Source: Vibrio sp. HB236076
GTDB taxonomy: Bacteria > Pseudomonadota > Gammaproteobacteria > Enterobacterales > Vibrionaceae
DNA: 64,000 nt
Reading direction: 5' to 3'
NCBI RefSeq assembly: GCF_040957575.1
Contig: NZ_CP162601.1
Coordinates: 682,001 to 746,000, forward strand
Below, in pieces: positions 8,476 through 17,087 of the stretch. Under the pieces are notes generated by a model. The model made no database searches, was not told where the DNA came from, and saw nothing but the letters and a program-made list of their open reading frames with translations. A program made the translations under genes and the position numbers. Every line of letters starts with the position of its first letter. The first letter of the stretch is position 1.

Positions 8476-9402
8476 TCACGACGCATTGCTAAGTTCGAGC
8501 GTGTCTTTAATGCGCTGTTTTAGTTTTGTAAAACGCTCAGGTAACGGGCGATGGCGCTTAGTCACCCAATACAAGGGCTCTTTGACCGGGTGTTGTGGCT
8601 CTAAAATTTGCACTTGGTGATGGCGGCTGAAACTGTCGAGCGCCGATTGTGGCAAGACTGTGAACCCCAGCCCCTCGGCGACCGGTTCGAGGATTTGATG
8701 AATCTGGTTGATGTAGGCTTTTTTGGCAAAGTGGTGCACCGTTAATGTTTTGAGTTCGGTGAGCGCCGTTTTGCCAAGGTACAGCGATAAGTAATGCTCA
8801 ATGTCGGGGTGGTGAATTAACCCCAGTGACAATAATTTCTCGACCAGGGTATCGACAGACGAGGTCTGCACCTTTGCAGGGACAATTAAACAGAGCGGTT
8901 CATAGCCAATCAACTCACTGTCGTATAAGCCTTCACTTGGGGTCGATGTCACTAAGGCAACATCAAGCGTGCCATTTTTCACGCCCTGTAACATCTGGTG
9001 ATTCGGCGCGGCTTCTAAGTGGGTCAGCAATTTGGGGTATTGTCGTTGCAAGGTAAGCAACACGGGAAAGAGCCGCAACGCCAGTGCGCCAGAGCAGGCG
9101 AGTCGATACTCACCGCTGTATGGGTCTTGCTGGTTGATGGTTTCAATCAACTCGCGTTCCAGCTTTTGGGCTTTTAATGCATAGTGATAGACTTTTTTAC
9201 CCGCATCGGTGATGTGGCATTGTTTGTTGACTCTCGAAATCAGGGCTTGGCCACACGCTTCCTCGAGCTTTTTGACATGCTGACTGACACCCGGTTGAGT
9301 CATAAATAAAATTTCAGCCGTGCGGGTAAAGTGGCCGGTTTCCACTAAGGTGGTGAACGTTTTCAACCACGTCGGGTGAAGGCGTTTGTTGTCAAGAGAC
9401 AT
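8476..9402 (-). CDS. LysR-family transcriptional regulator
   Basis: The protein has 308 residues. The N-terminal winged helix-turn-helix is recognisable in GHFTRTAEILFMTQPGVSQHVKKLEE. A co-inducer-binding domain follows, with the usual YEPLCLIVP and EGLGFTVLPQSALD segments. The gene is transcribed toward the gtr cluster and touches it end to end. Upstream it faces a 375-base gap and then the GGDEF-EAL gene, so no divergent enzyme gene suggests its regulon. The ligand and targets are unknown. Confidence 0.9.
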   Translation of the reverse strand: MSLDNKRLHPTWLKTFTTLVETGHFTRTAEILFMTQPGVSQHVKKLEEACGQALISRVNKQCHITDAGKKVYHYALKAQKLERELIETINQQDPYSGEYRLACSGALALRLFPVLLTLQRQYPKLLTHLEAAPNHQMLQGVKNGTLDVALVTSTPSEGLYDSELIGYEPLCLIVPAKVQTSSVDTLVEKLLSLGLIHHPDIEHYLSLYLGKTALTELKTLTVHHFAKKAYINQIHQILEPVAEGLGFTVLPQSALDSFSRHHQVQILEPQHPVKEPLYWVTKRHRPLPERFTKLKQRIKDTLELSNAS

Positions 9403-9777
9403 GGCATTTCCTTTGTGCAGTTCGAGCGCTTTTTATCATCATAACTTTTTATTATCAAAGCAATGATAAAATATAATTTTAGCTCTTTATGGCAGTTGAG
9501 TAATCTAGCTTAGATCGTGAGAACGCCAGAGTAGCGGCTAAAATAGAGGGCTGAAAACTGGGTGCGAAACCGGTGTTGTCCTTGGCGATGACCTTAGCGC
9601 TACTGTGATTCTTGAAGTTATAAGATAATGATTTTGCGATTGATTTAAATGGCTGATTTTTTCTTTACGTCACTGTAAGGCAAAAATGCCACTATGGCCA
9701 CAATACAGTAATGCAAAAAGTTAACTTTGATCCTATACTTTTGGCATTGACCCCCGACTGTTTGTGGCCATTTCTTA
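9403..9777. other. Intergenic region without a recognised gene
   Basis: This gap separates the LysR gene and the GGDEF-EAL gene, which are divergent, so it should hold both promoters. An AT-rich stretch near 9440-9480 is the likely LysR promoter. Small open frames on both strands here look like chance. I saw no clear operator, RNA gene or repeat. Confidence 0.4.
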
Positions 9778-11385
9778 ATGCAATTATTGATCATCGGTCT
9801 TCTTCTCGTTGGTTTGATGTTTTTGTTGTGCACCCTTCGAGAAACCACTCGTATTTGCCGGCGTACTGCTTTGCCACAGTGGCGATTTTTATGGGCTTTT
9901 GTCGCTCTGTTTATTCTTGGGTACCTCGGCTGTATCGGCTATTTTTTAATAATGCCATTCAACTCGTTTTATCTTGTCTTTGCTCTGATTATGTTTTTAG
10001 GTGGCGTGTTCGCCTGTCTGATCACTGGGTTGAGCCGCACCAGCCTAGATAAAATTTCTCAAAGCGCTGAGCAAGCGTATTTTCACGCCCATCACGACAG
10101 CTTAACCGGGCTAAAAAATCGCAAGGCGTTTATCGATGACACGAATAAACTTATCGATGAGAATGGGGCTTTCGTTTTGCTGTTGATCGACCTAAATCAA
10201 TTCAAGCAAATCAATGATGGCTTAGGGCATTATTTCGGTGACAAGGTGCTTAGTATTATCGCCGATCGCTTGAGTGCGCAGCTCAAACCAGGGTGCATGT
10301 TGTATCGGATGGGCGGGGATGAATTTACCCTGGTGTGGCGCGATGAGCTTGAGAAAACTCCCTTTTCTCTTGAACAACTGATCGACGCAATACATGTTTC
10401 CCTCGCCCCGTCAATCCTTGTTGAAGATCACTCGTTTACCATTGGCGCCAGTATTGGCATCAGTTGTTTCCCTCATTGCAGTCAAACGTTAGAACAATTA
10501 TTGCAACGGGCCGATATTGCCATGTATCACTCTAAGCGTCAGCACTTGCCTTATGCCATTTTTAACGAAGCGCTAGAACAAGGCGTCAAACAGCGTCTCG
10601 AGATCGCGGCCAAAATTAAGCAAGCACTGAAAAACGATGAGTTTGAACTGTATTTTCAGCCTCTTGTGTGTATGAAAAGCCAAACGATTGAAGGGGCGGA
10701 GCTGTTAATACGCTGGCCACAACCCGATGGCACTTTTATTGGTCCTGACATTTTCATTCCGATTGCCGAGCAAACCGACATGATCGGTGATATCACCACT
10801 TGGGTACTTGGCCGTTGTCTTCGCGACCAAACCTGGTTAGCCGAAAGAGGGTTTAAGGGCATTTTGCACTTTAATTTATCGGCCAAAGATCTGCACCAAC
10901 CCAAATTGGTTGAGCAACTGAGTCAAGCGATTGCGCAATACCCAGAAATGGTGGCACAGCATTTGATTTTAGAAGTGACCGAAAGCGACATGATGACGGA
11001 TGTAGAGCAAGTCACCTTGCACATGAATCACCTCGCCAAGTTAGGCTTTACCTTCAGTATTGACGACTTTGGCACCGGGTATTCCTCTTTGTCGTTACTG
11101 CGTAAATTGCCGGTTTCCCAATTAAAGATCGATCGCTCTTTTGTGCAAAACATGCTTAACAATCACGCCGACCGCTCGATTGTCGAATCGGTGATATATC
11201 TTGCTAAGGCACTGGGTTTTAGTGTGGTCGCTGAAGGGGTGGAAACCCTAGAAGCCAGTCAGCAACTGATGCAACTAGGGTGTGATTTTCAGCAGGGCTA
11301 TTATTTTAGCCCTGCGGTGCCCAAAGCGGCTTTTTGGGATTACTGCCAAGCGTACAAACACCAAGTAAACGCCTCAAGTGCTTGA
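9778..11385 (+). CDS. Membrane-anchored GGDEF-EAL protein (c-di-GMP turnover)
   Basis: The protein has 535 residues. Two transmembrane helices are at about 2-20 and 38-85. The GGDEF domain (about 105-260) has the intact catalytic motif GGDEF near residue 179. The EAL domain (about 275-530) has AELLIRW in place of EALVRW, so the first Glu is kept but the central Ala is replaced. The other catalytic blocks LEVTESDMM, DDFGTGYSSL, KIDRSFV and VVAEGVET are present. Both diguanylate cyclase and phosphodiesterase activity are therefore possible. No PAS or other sensor domain is seen. The start codon has only a weak ribosome-binding site. Confidence 0.88.
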   Translation: MQLLIIGLLLVGLMFLLCTLRETTRICRRTALPQWRFLWAFVALFILGYLGCIGYFLIMPFNSFYLVFALIMFLGGVFACLITGLSRTSLDKISQSAEQAYFHAHHDSLTGLKNRKAFIDDTNKLIDENGAFVLLLIDLNQFKQINDGLGHYFGDKVLSIIADRLSAQLKPGCMLYRMGGDEFTLVWRDELEKTPFSLEQLIDAIHVSLAPSILVEDHSFTIGASIGISCFPHCSQTLEQLLQRADIAMYHSKRQHLPYAIFNEALEQGVKQRLEIAAKIKQALKNDEFELYFQPLVCMKSQTIEGAELLIRWPQPDGTFIGPDIFIPIAEQTDMIGDITTWVLGRCLRDQTWLAERGFKGILHFNLSAKDLHQPKLVEQLSQAIAQYPEMVAQHLILEVTESDMMTDVEQVTLHMNHLAKLGFTFSIDDFGTGYSSLSLLRKLPVSQLKIDRSFVQNMLNNHADRSIVESVIYLAKALGFSVVAEGVETLEASQQLMQLGCDFQQGYYFSPAVPKAAFWDYCQAYKHQVNASSA

Positions 11386-11414
11386 TTTAAAATTTTAATT
11401 ATTAGGTATTGTCG

Positions 11415-12374
11415 TTATAAATTGTTTATTTTTTCAACGTAATAAGCGATGTTTTCATCTTTCATTGCTTCGTCAAATAAGGGCTTTACTTTGTTTCTGA
11501 ACGCTTGTTTGTCCGAACGAATAAAGGTGACACCTTGATTTCTGGCATTGGCGATATTTTTTATCTCTAACCGGTTCCAAATTTTAATTTCTTCATCAAG
11601 TGAGTCCGACGCTGCTTGTTTTAAGATCCGCTGCTCTACTTTCGATAACTTATTCCAAGTCGACTCAGAGATGATCAAGACATCGGGGCTCATGGTGTGC
11701 TGATTGGTTGAGTAAAACTTGGTCAGGTCGGCATGCTGCATTTCAACTAAAGTGGATATGTCATTTTCCGCCACATCAATAAGGCCTTGCTCTAAACTGT
11801 CGTACACCTTAGGCAGCGGCATTAAAACCGGCTCGGCGTTAAAGGCTTCAACCATTTGGAGCATGGTGGGGGATTCGGGGACGCGAATTTTTTTGCCGTG
11901 TAAGTCGTCAGGTGAGGTGATAGGCTCAGTCGAGTAAAAACTGCGTGAGCCTGAGTCGTAAAAAGTGAGGCCAATAAAGCCTTTCCCTGAACTTGAGTGT
12001 AAAATTTCTTGAGCAACCTCACTGCGGATAAAGCTTCTCATGTGCGCGGTATTGCGAAATAAAAACGGCAGAGATAAGGCCGTGTAATTGGGCTCAAAGG
12101 CCTCGGCTAATGAACCGTTTATCTTGGCGATGTCCAAGTTGCCATTGATCACGTGTTCGGCCAATTTACGACCGTAACCAAACTCTGAATTGGCTTTGAT
12201 CTCTACCGTTAACTCTCCATAGGATTTTTGTTGTACCTTGTCGGCAAAAATAACCATACCTTGGTGCGCGGCACTGTCTAAACTCATTGCATGACTGAGC
12301 ACTAAGGTTTTGGCTTGCAGTGACAGACTGGCGGTGACACAGGCTGCAATCAAGAGAAATATTGACGTTTTCAT
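11415..12374 (-). CDS. TRAP transporter substrate-binding protein DctP-type, copy 1
   Basis: This periplasmic binding protein has 319 residues and a signal peptide (MKTSIFLLIAACVTASLSLQA). The DctP fold is recognised from LSHAMSLDSAAHQGM, DIAKINGSLAE, GLTFYDSGSRSFYS and KIRVPESPTM; the Arg in the last motif usually pairs with the substrate carboxylate. The frame runs back to 12476, but the start at 12374 begins the signal peptide. It is one of three paralogs in this TRAP locus and lies farthest downstream. A strong terminator separates it from copy 2, so it probably has its own promoter. Substrate unknown, probably an organic or sugar acid. Confidence 0.9.
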   Translation of the reverse strand: MKTSIFLLIAACVTASLSLQAKTLVLSHAMSLDSAAHQGMVIFADKVQQKSYGELTVEIKANSEFGYGRKLAEHVINGNLDIAKINGSLAEAFEPNYTALSLPFLFRNTAHMRSFIRSEVAQEILHSSSGKGFIGLTFYDSGSRSFYSTEPITSPDDLHGKKIRVPESPTMLQMVEAFNAEPVLMPLPKVYDSLEQGLIDVAENDISTLVEMQHADLTKFYSTNQHTMSPDVLIISESTWNKLSKVEQRILKQAASDSLDEEIKIWNRLEIKNIANARNQGVTFIRSDKQAFRNKVKPLFDEAMKDENIAYYVEKINNL

Positions 12375-12595
12375 GGTTAACCTTATTCCTAATCTAATGG
12401 TATCAAGGGTGGCTTGATGGGATTGAAATGAGTATCGAACTGCACTAAGTGTGGAAGTGATAAGCAACTTTACCAATAGATGCTGGAGGTTTTTTGATAG
12501 AACTCACATTAAGTGCCAATGCTGTGATTAAATCTGCGCAAAAGATCAAACTTATCTCTTAATTGGCATCTATCCGTGCTTGGTAGTACAGAGAA

Positions 12596-12635
12596 AAGTA
12601 CTCAATCAACGATGGGAAAACGCGATTGAGTACTT
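12596..12635 (-). terminator. Hairpin terminator downstream of TRAP binding protein copy 2
   Basis: A 12-base perfect inverted repeat, AAGTACTCAATC/GATTGAGTACTT, has a 16-base loop and is followed on the minus strand by TTCTCT. It lies 13 bases past the stop of copy 2 and should insulate it from copy 1. Confidence 0.75.
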
Positions 12636-12648
12636 GGGCGAGTCAGGC

Positions 12649-13611
12649 TCAGAGGTTTTGAATTTGTTCAATATAAGGGGCAATATCGGGATTGTTGCGC
12701 GCTTTTTCCATGATCGGCCGCATTTTCTCTTTAAAGGCGTGTTTGTCGACCGAGACGAAGTGAATCCCCATTGATTGCGCTTTGGCGATGTTTTGTTTTT
12801 CCGTTTTATCCCACAATTTTATCTCTTGCTCTAGAGAGTCGATGGCAGCGAGTTTGAGGACAGTTTGCTGCTTAAAAGAGAGCGTTCGCCATACTTTTTC
12901 TGAAATAATCAGTATGTCTGGCGTCATGGTGTGTTGATCTATCGAGTAATACTTAACCACATTGGCGTGCTTCATTTCGACCAGACTCGATAGGTTGTTC
13001 TCGGCTGAATCCACCACGCCCTCTTTTAGCCCCTGATACACTTTGGTGTAAGGCATGGCGATGGCCTTAGCGCCGAGCAGTTCAACCATTTCTAGCATCG
13101 TTGGGGATTTGGGCACCCTAACAGTTAGCCCTTGCATGTCTTGTGGGGTTTTAATCGGCTTATTGGAATAAAAACTGCGTGAGCCGGAGTCGTAAAAGGT
13201 TAAGCCGCGAAAGCCTTTGTCTGTTGTTGAGTCCAGCATTTCTTGAGCGGTGTGGCTGTGAAGAAAGGTTCTCATGTGTGCGGTATTGCGAAAGAGATAG
13301 GGAATGGAGATGGTTTTAAACACCGGGGCGTAGGATTCGGCAAGTGAGCCGTTTATTTTGGCTAAAGCGAGCTGCCCGGTGATGACTTTTTCGGTCAATA
13401 CGCGCTCTGAGCCTTGTTCTGCATTCGGTGAGATATGGATGGTGAGCTCACCATTGGAGCGTTGTTTTACTCGTTCTGCAAAGACCAGCATACCTTGATG
13501 TACTGCGCTATCTGTTGACATGGCATGGCCGAGAGTCAGTGTTTGGGCATAAAGAGAGACACTCATTGATGCAGAGAGTATAAGCAGTGATAGCAATTTT
13601 TTTGTTGTCAT
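12649..13611 (-). CDS. TRAP transporter substrate-binding protein DctP-type, copy 2
   Basis: This is a 320-residue periplasmic binding protein with a signal peptide ending near VSLYAQ. It shares the DctP motifs of its two neighbours (LGHAMSTDSAVHQGM, GLTFYDSGSRSFYS, TVRVPKSPTM), but the last motif has Lys where the others have Glu. The substrate Arg is retained. It lies downstream of dctM in the same orientation with a 241-base gap and is followed by a terminator. It is likely a divergent duplicate that broadens the substrate range or is expressed separately. Confidence 0.9.
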   Translation of the reverse strand: MTTKKLLSLLILSASMSVSLYAQTLTLGHAMSTDSAVHQGMLVFAERVKQRSNGELTIHISPNAEQGSERVLTEKVITGQLALAKINGSLAESYAPVFKTISIPYLFRNTAHMRTFLHSHTAQEMLDSTTDKGFRGLTFYDSGSRSFYSNKPIKTPQDMQGLTVRVPKSPTMLEMVELLGAKAIAMPYTKVYQGLKEGVVDSAENNLSSLVEMKHANVVKYYSIDQHTMTPDILIISEKVWRTLSFKQQTVLKLAAIDSLEQEIKLWDKTEKQNIAKAQSMGIHFVSVDKHAFKEKMRPIMEKARNNPDIAPYIEQIQNL

Positions 13612-13800
13612 AGAAAACCTTTACCTACGAACGTTTATGAAATTATTTGCTCTGCATTAAGTTTTTTTTAATCGGTGGGAATTTCAAATTTGCTCCGCTT
13701 AAATTGAGCACAAGATCACGGCTCTTGTTAACCATGAAATAAATTTGTGTTCGCGATCAATAAACTGCCATAGGTAACGGGTCTTGGTGTGTGGGGCAAT

Positions 13801-13829
13801 CATTGACGCCTGAGTTGCAAGCGCCAATG
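13801..13829 (-). terminator. Possible hairpin after dctM
   Basis: CATTGACGC and GCGCCAATG pair over 9 bases with one mismatch and an 11-base loop, 24 bases past the dctM stop codon. There is no T-run, so it may be a weak terminator or an mRNA-stabilising hairpin. Confidence 0.4.
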
Positions 13830-13852
13830 AAAAGCGGGGAAAAAAGAGGTGT

Positions 13853-15160
13853 TTACGGTATTAGCCCAAATAGGCGAGGCAGGAATAAACTGATGTCAGG
13901 GATAAAGGTAATCAGCATTAAAGTGGCAATTAACACCGCGCAAAATGGCCAAATGGCTTTGATCACCTGCTCAATTTTGGCCCCGCTGACACTGCAACCA
14001 ACAAACAGCGCCGTGCCAACCGGTGGGGTGGCAATCCCGATGCACAAGTTAAAAATAATCATCATCGCGAAATGGACATCGTGCATTCCTAACTGATTGG
14101 CAATCGGCATAAAAATAGGAGTGAAGATCAGCAGCGCAGGGGTTAAATCCATAAACATCCCGACCACCAATAAGATGATATTCATCAAAATAAAGATCAT
14201 GATAGGGTTGTCTGAGATCGATAACATCCAATCACTGATCAGTGTCGGTAAACCTGTGAAAGCCATTGCCCAAGACATAATGGTTGAAGCGCCAATCAAA
14301 AATAACATGATGGCGGTAATTTCAGTACTTTCAATACAGATGGTTTTGATGTCTTTTATGCTTAACGAGCGGTAGCACAATGACAGGGTTAGGGCGTAAA
14401 GCACGGCGATACAGGCCCCCTCAGTTGCCGTAAATACCCCTCCGGTGATCCCGCCAATGACAACGACAATCAAACCTAAACTCGGAAGTGCTTGCCACAG
14501 GGTGGTCAGGACTTGAGAAAAGGTCGGACGCTGATAGGTTTGGACGCCATAGCCTTTGCGTTTAGCGATAAAGTAGGCCACGAGCATACAACTTAACCCC
14601 ATTAAAATCCCAGGGACATACCCGGCGATGAACAAGGCCGCGACAGACGTCCCGCCACTGACAACAGAAAAGACAATCAATGAGTTACTCGGTGGGATCA
14701 ATAACCCTGCCGGGCACGATGCGACATTGACCGCGGTGGTAAATGATTTGTCGTAACCTTCTTTTTCAATTTGGGGTGACAGTGTTTTCCCCACGGCGGC
14801 GGCGGCGGCTACCGCTGACCCCGATACTGAGCCAAACATCATGTTGGACAAAACATTGACCTGAGATAAAGAGCCAGGAAGACGCCCGACCAGCAGTTTG
14901 GCAAAATTGACCAGCCTAGCGGCGATACCTCCGCGGTTCATGATGTTGCCTGCCAAAATGAAAAAAGGAATGGCCAGCAAACTGAAGCTGTCGACCCCAG
15001 TGACCATTTTTTGCCCAGCGGTCATGACGGCGACATCAAACGGCAAAATGGTAAACATAATGATCAGCGAAGAAAGCGCAATGGCCACGGCAATGGGGAC
15101 ACTCAATGCTGTCATGAGAAGAAATAAACACAACAACCAAAATCCAATCGAAATATCCAT
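13853..15160 (-). CDS. dctM: TRAP transporter large permease subunit DctM
   Basis: The protein has 435 residues and about twelve hydrophobic segments. The DctM family is recognised from VDSFSLLAIPFFILAGN, the NMMFGSVSGSAVAAAAAVG stretch, the Pro/Asn-rich LLIPPSNSLIVFS and NLCIGIATPPVGTALFVG near the C-terminus. It forms the sodium-driven channel subunit with DctQ. The frame extends to 15226, but ATG 15160 has an AAAGGGA ribosome-binding site and starts at the first membrane span. It follows dctQ by 19 bases. Confidence 0.95.
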   Translation of the reverse strand: MDISIGFWLLCLFLLMTALSVPIAVAIALSSLIIMFTILPFDVAVMTAGQKMVTGVDSFSLLAIPFFILAGNIMNRGGIAARLVNFAKLLVGRLPGSLSQVNVLSNMMFGSVSGSAVAAAAAVGKTLSPQIEKEGYDKSFTTAVNVASCPAGLLIPPSNSLIVFSVVSGGTSVAALFIAGYVPGILMGLSCMLVAYFIAKRKGYGVQTYQRPTFSQVLTTLWQALPSLGLIVVVIGGITGGVFTATEGACIAVLYALTLSLCYRSLSIKDIKTICIESTEITAIMLFLIGASTIMSWAMAFTGLPTLISDWMLSISDNPIMIFILMNIILLVVGMFMDLTPALLIFTPIFMPIANQLGMHDVHFAMMIIFNLCIGIATPPVGTALFVGCSVSGAKIEQVIKAIWPFCAVLIATLMLITFIPDISLFLPRLFGLIP

Positions 15161-15179
15161 AGTGTTTTCCCTTTCTCGC

Positions 15180-15677
15180 TTAAGTGAGATCGTTATTTTG
15201 GTCTGAGCAGAACATCTCAACGACATTTAAAATGATGTAGAGGGCCATTAATGAGCCAGCGAGAGGCAAGATGGTGTAGACATACGCCATAGGGAGTTGC
15301 AGCGAGGGTGAAAATTGATGCCAAGTTCGGCTTATCAATGCCAACCCCCCTTTGATCATGGCCAGAGAGACAAATGCGAGAGACAACAGGTGGATAAGGG
15401 TAAGTAAAAAGCGCTTATATTGACGAGGCAATGACTCGGGCAGTAGGGTAATGGCGAGATGACCATTTTTGCCAAATAAATAACTGGCACCGAGCAGGCC
15501 AAGCCAAATCATGGTATAGCGAGCCAGTTCATCGGTAAACGAGCTCGGATCATTGAGAATATAACGACTGAACACCTGCCAAGTTACCGCGATAACCAGC
15601 ACGAATAACGCCGCGCCACACACACAAAGTAAGCTGTTATCGAGGCCTCGGCGAAAACAATCAAGACGGTTTTTCAT
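15180..15677 (-). CDS. dctQ: TRAP transporter small permease subunit DctQ
   Basis: The protein has 165 residues and four hydrophobic segments. WQVFSRYILNDPSSFTDELARY is the DctQ signature, and GLLGASYLFGKNGHLAI follows. It couples the binding protein to DctM. The frame continues to an ATG at 15716, but that codon lies in the loop of a stem-loop, so I chose 15677. It is located between dctP copy 3 and dctM in one operon. Confidence 0.93.
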   Translation of the reverse strand: MKNRLDCFRRGLDNSLLCVCGAALFVLVIAVTWQVFSRYILNDPSSFTDELARYTMIWLGLLGASYLFGKNGHLAITLLPESLPRQYKRFLLTLIHLLSLAFVSLAMIKGGLALISRTWHQFSPSLQLPMAYVYTILPLAGSLMALYIILNVVEMFCSDQNNDLT

Positions 15678-15702
15678 AGATAAACTCACAAACAATGACA
15701 AT

Positions 15703-15726
15703 GCCAGGTGATTCATGACACCTGGC
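15703..15726 (-). promoter_or_regulatory. Intercistronic stem-loop between dctP and dctQ
   Basis: GCCAGGTG and CACCTGGC form a perfect 8-base stem with an 8-base loop, 20 bases after the dctP copy 3 stop codon. No T-run follows. Such hairpins often protect the upstream message or partly terminate, giving more binding protein than permease. Confidence 0.6.
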
Positions 15727-15745
15727 TTTAAAGGGAAAATCGAGA

Positions 15746-16705
15746 TTAGAGCGCGTTGATCTGGTCAATATAGCCAGAGAGTTTCGGATCCTGCATCGCT
15801 TCGTCAAGCATAGGTTTTACCTTTTCTCTGAAGGCGGCTTTATCAACCTGGACAAAGGTCACGCCCATTTCTTTGGCTTTCGCTCGGTTGGCCGTTTCAA
15901 TTTGCTCCCACAGTTTGATTTCTTCATCAAGAGAGTGAGCGGCGGCTTTCGATACAATGTCTTGCTGCGCTTTCGACAGGCTGTTCCAGGTGGACTCTGA
16001 AATGATGATCAAATCCGGGCTCATGGTGTGCTGATCGGTCGAATAGTACTTGGCCACTTCGGAATGTCTCATCTCAACCAGGCTAGACACGTTGTTCTCA
16101 GCTGCATCAATGACCCCTTGTTGTAAGCCGGTATACACTTCAGTGAAAGGCAGTGGCGTGGCTTTGGCACCGAGTAAATTGATCATTTGCATCATGGTTG
16201 GCGATTCTGGCACCCGAACTTTCATGCCTTTGAGATCGTCTGGGGTTTTAATCGGTTTACTGGCGTAAAAGCTGCGCGACCCCGAGTCATAAAACGTCAA
16301 ACCCAAAAAGCCTTTACCTTGACTCGATTGCAACATGGCTTTGGCGGCATCACTGTGCATGAACTTGTGCATGTGCTCGGTACTTTGGAATAAGAAAGGA
16401 ATCGAGATCGCTTTAAACGTGGGTTCGAACGACTCGGCCAGTGAACCATTTATCTTGGCCATATCGAGTGCCCCTGTGACCACTTGTTCCGCTTGATCTC
16501 TCTCTGAGCCTAACTGAGCATTGGGAAATATTTTCACCTTGAGATCGCCATCGGAAAGCTTGTCGACCTGCTCGGCAAAAATCACCATGCCTTTGTGAGC
16601 GGCGTTATCGAGTGACATGGCGTGACCGAGTGTCAAGGTGCGAGCTTGAGCCCCCACACTGGCAATGACCGAGGCGGCAAGGACGGTTAACAGTGTTTTT
16701 TTCAT
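15746..16705 (-). CDS. dctP: TRAP transporter substrate-binding protein DctP-type, copy 3 (operon copy)
   Basis: This 319-residue periplasmic binding protein has a signal peptide (cleavage after VGAQA). DctP motifs are LGHAMSLDNAAHKGM, DMAKINGSLAE, GLTFYDSGSRSFYA and KVRVPESPTMM, with the conserved substrate-binding Arg. It is the first gene of the dctPQM operon and so the likely main binding protein. It is clearly paralogous along its whole length to the two copies at 12649 and 11415. The substrate is probably a carboxylate or sugar acid but is not identified. The divergent chemoreceptor may respond to the same compound. Confidence 0.93.
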   Translation of the reverse strand: MKKTLLTVLAASVIASVGAQARTLTLGHAMSLDNAAHKGMVIFAEQVDKLSDGDLKVKIFPNAQLGSERDQAEQVVTGALDMAKINGSLAESFEPTFKAISIPFLFQSTEHMHKFMHSDAAKAMLQSSQGKGFLGLTFYDSGSRSFYASKPIKTPDDLKGMKVRVPESPTMMQMINLLGAKATPLPFTEVYTGLQQGVIDAAENNVSSLVEMRHSEVAKYYSTDQHTMSPDLIIISESTWNSLSKAQQDIVSKAAAHSLDEEIKLWEQIETANRAKAKEMGVTFVQVDKAAFREKVKPMLDEAMQDPKLSGYIDQINAL

Positions 16706-17087
16706 GGTGGATACCTATTTCAACGTTATGGAATGATTTTGTTATAGTTAAAACGTAACTTAATGTTACTTCGGTATTCATAGCAATCTTGTTATTGTAT
16801 TACAAATTTGCCTAGCGTGTTATTTGAGCAGTCTCACCTTTGTGTGTTTAGTTGAATTGCAAATTGTGGCTTTGATCAAACAAAAAACACCCGATATTTG
16901 GCTGGAAAATCGGCTTGCAAACGGATTTTGGTCACAAAATAGAAGAGTTCATCAGGCCTAAGTTATCAATTTCGACAATATTCACTGGCCATAGCATAAC
17001 AAATTTATATTATTTGTATGAATTATAACTAGAAATCGAGCCGGGTTACCTTACCGGTTACCGAGTCGTTCAAGACGTGGACAAATT
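16706..17087. promoter_or_regulatory. Divergent promoter region between dctP and a chemoreceptor
   Basis: No gene was seen in these 382 bases. An inverted repeat GTAAC-TTAAT-GTTAC at 16755-16769 lies about 50 bases upstream of the dctP start and is a candidate operator. A direct repeat GGTTACC-N5-GGTTACC occurs at about 17043-17061, just before the chemoreceptor start. A weak CRP-like sequence is near 16866. No regulator gene of a type that usually controls TRAP operons is adjacent. Confidence 0.4.
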
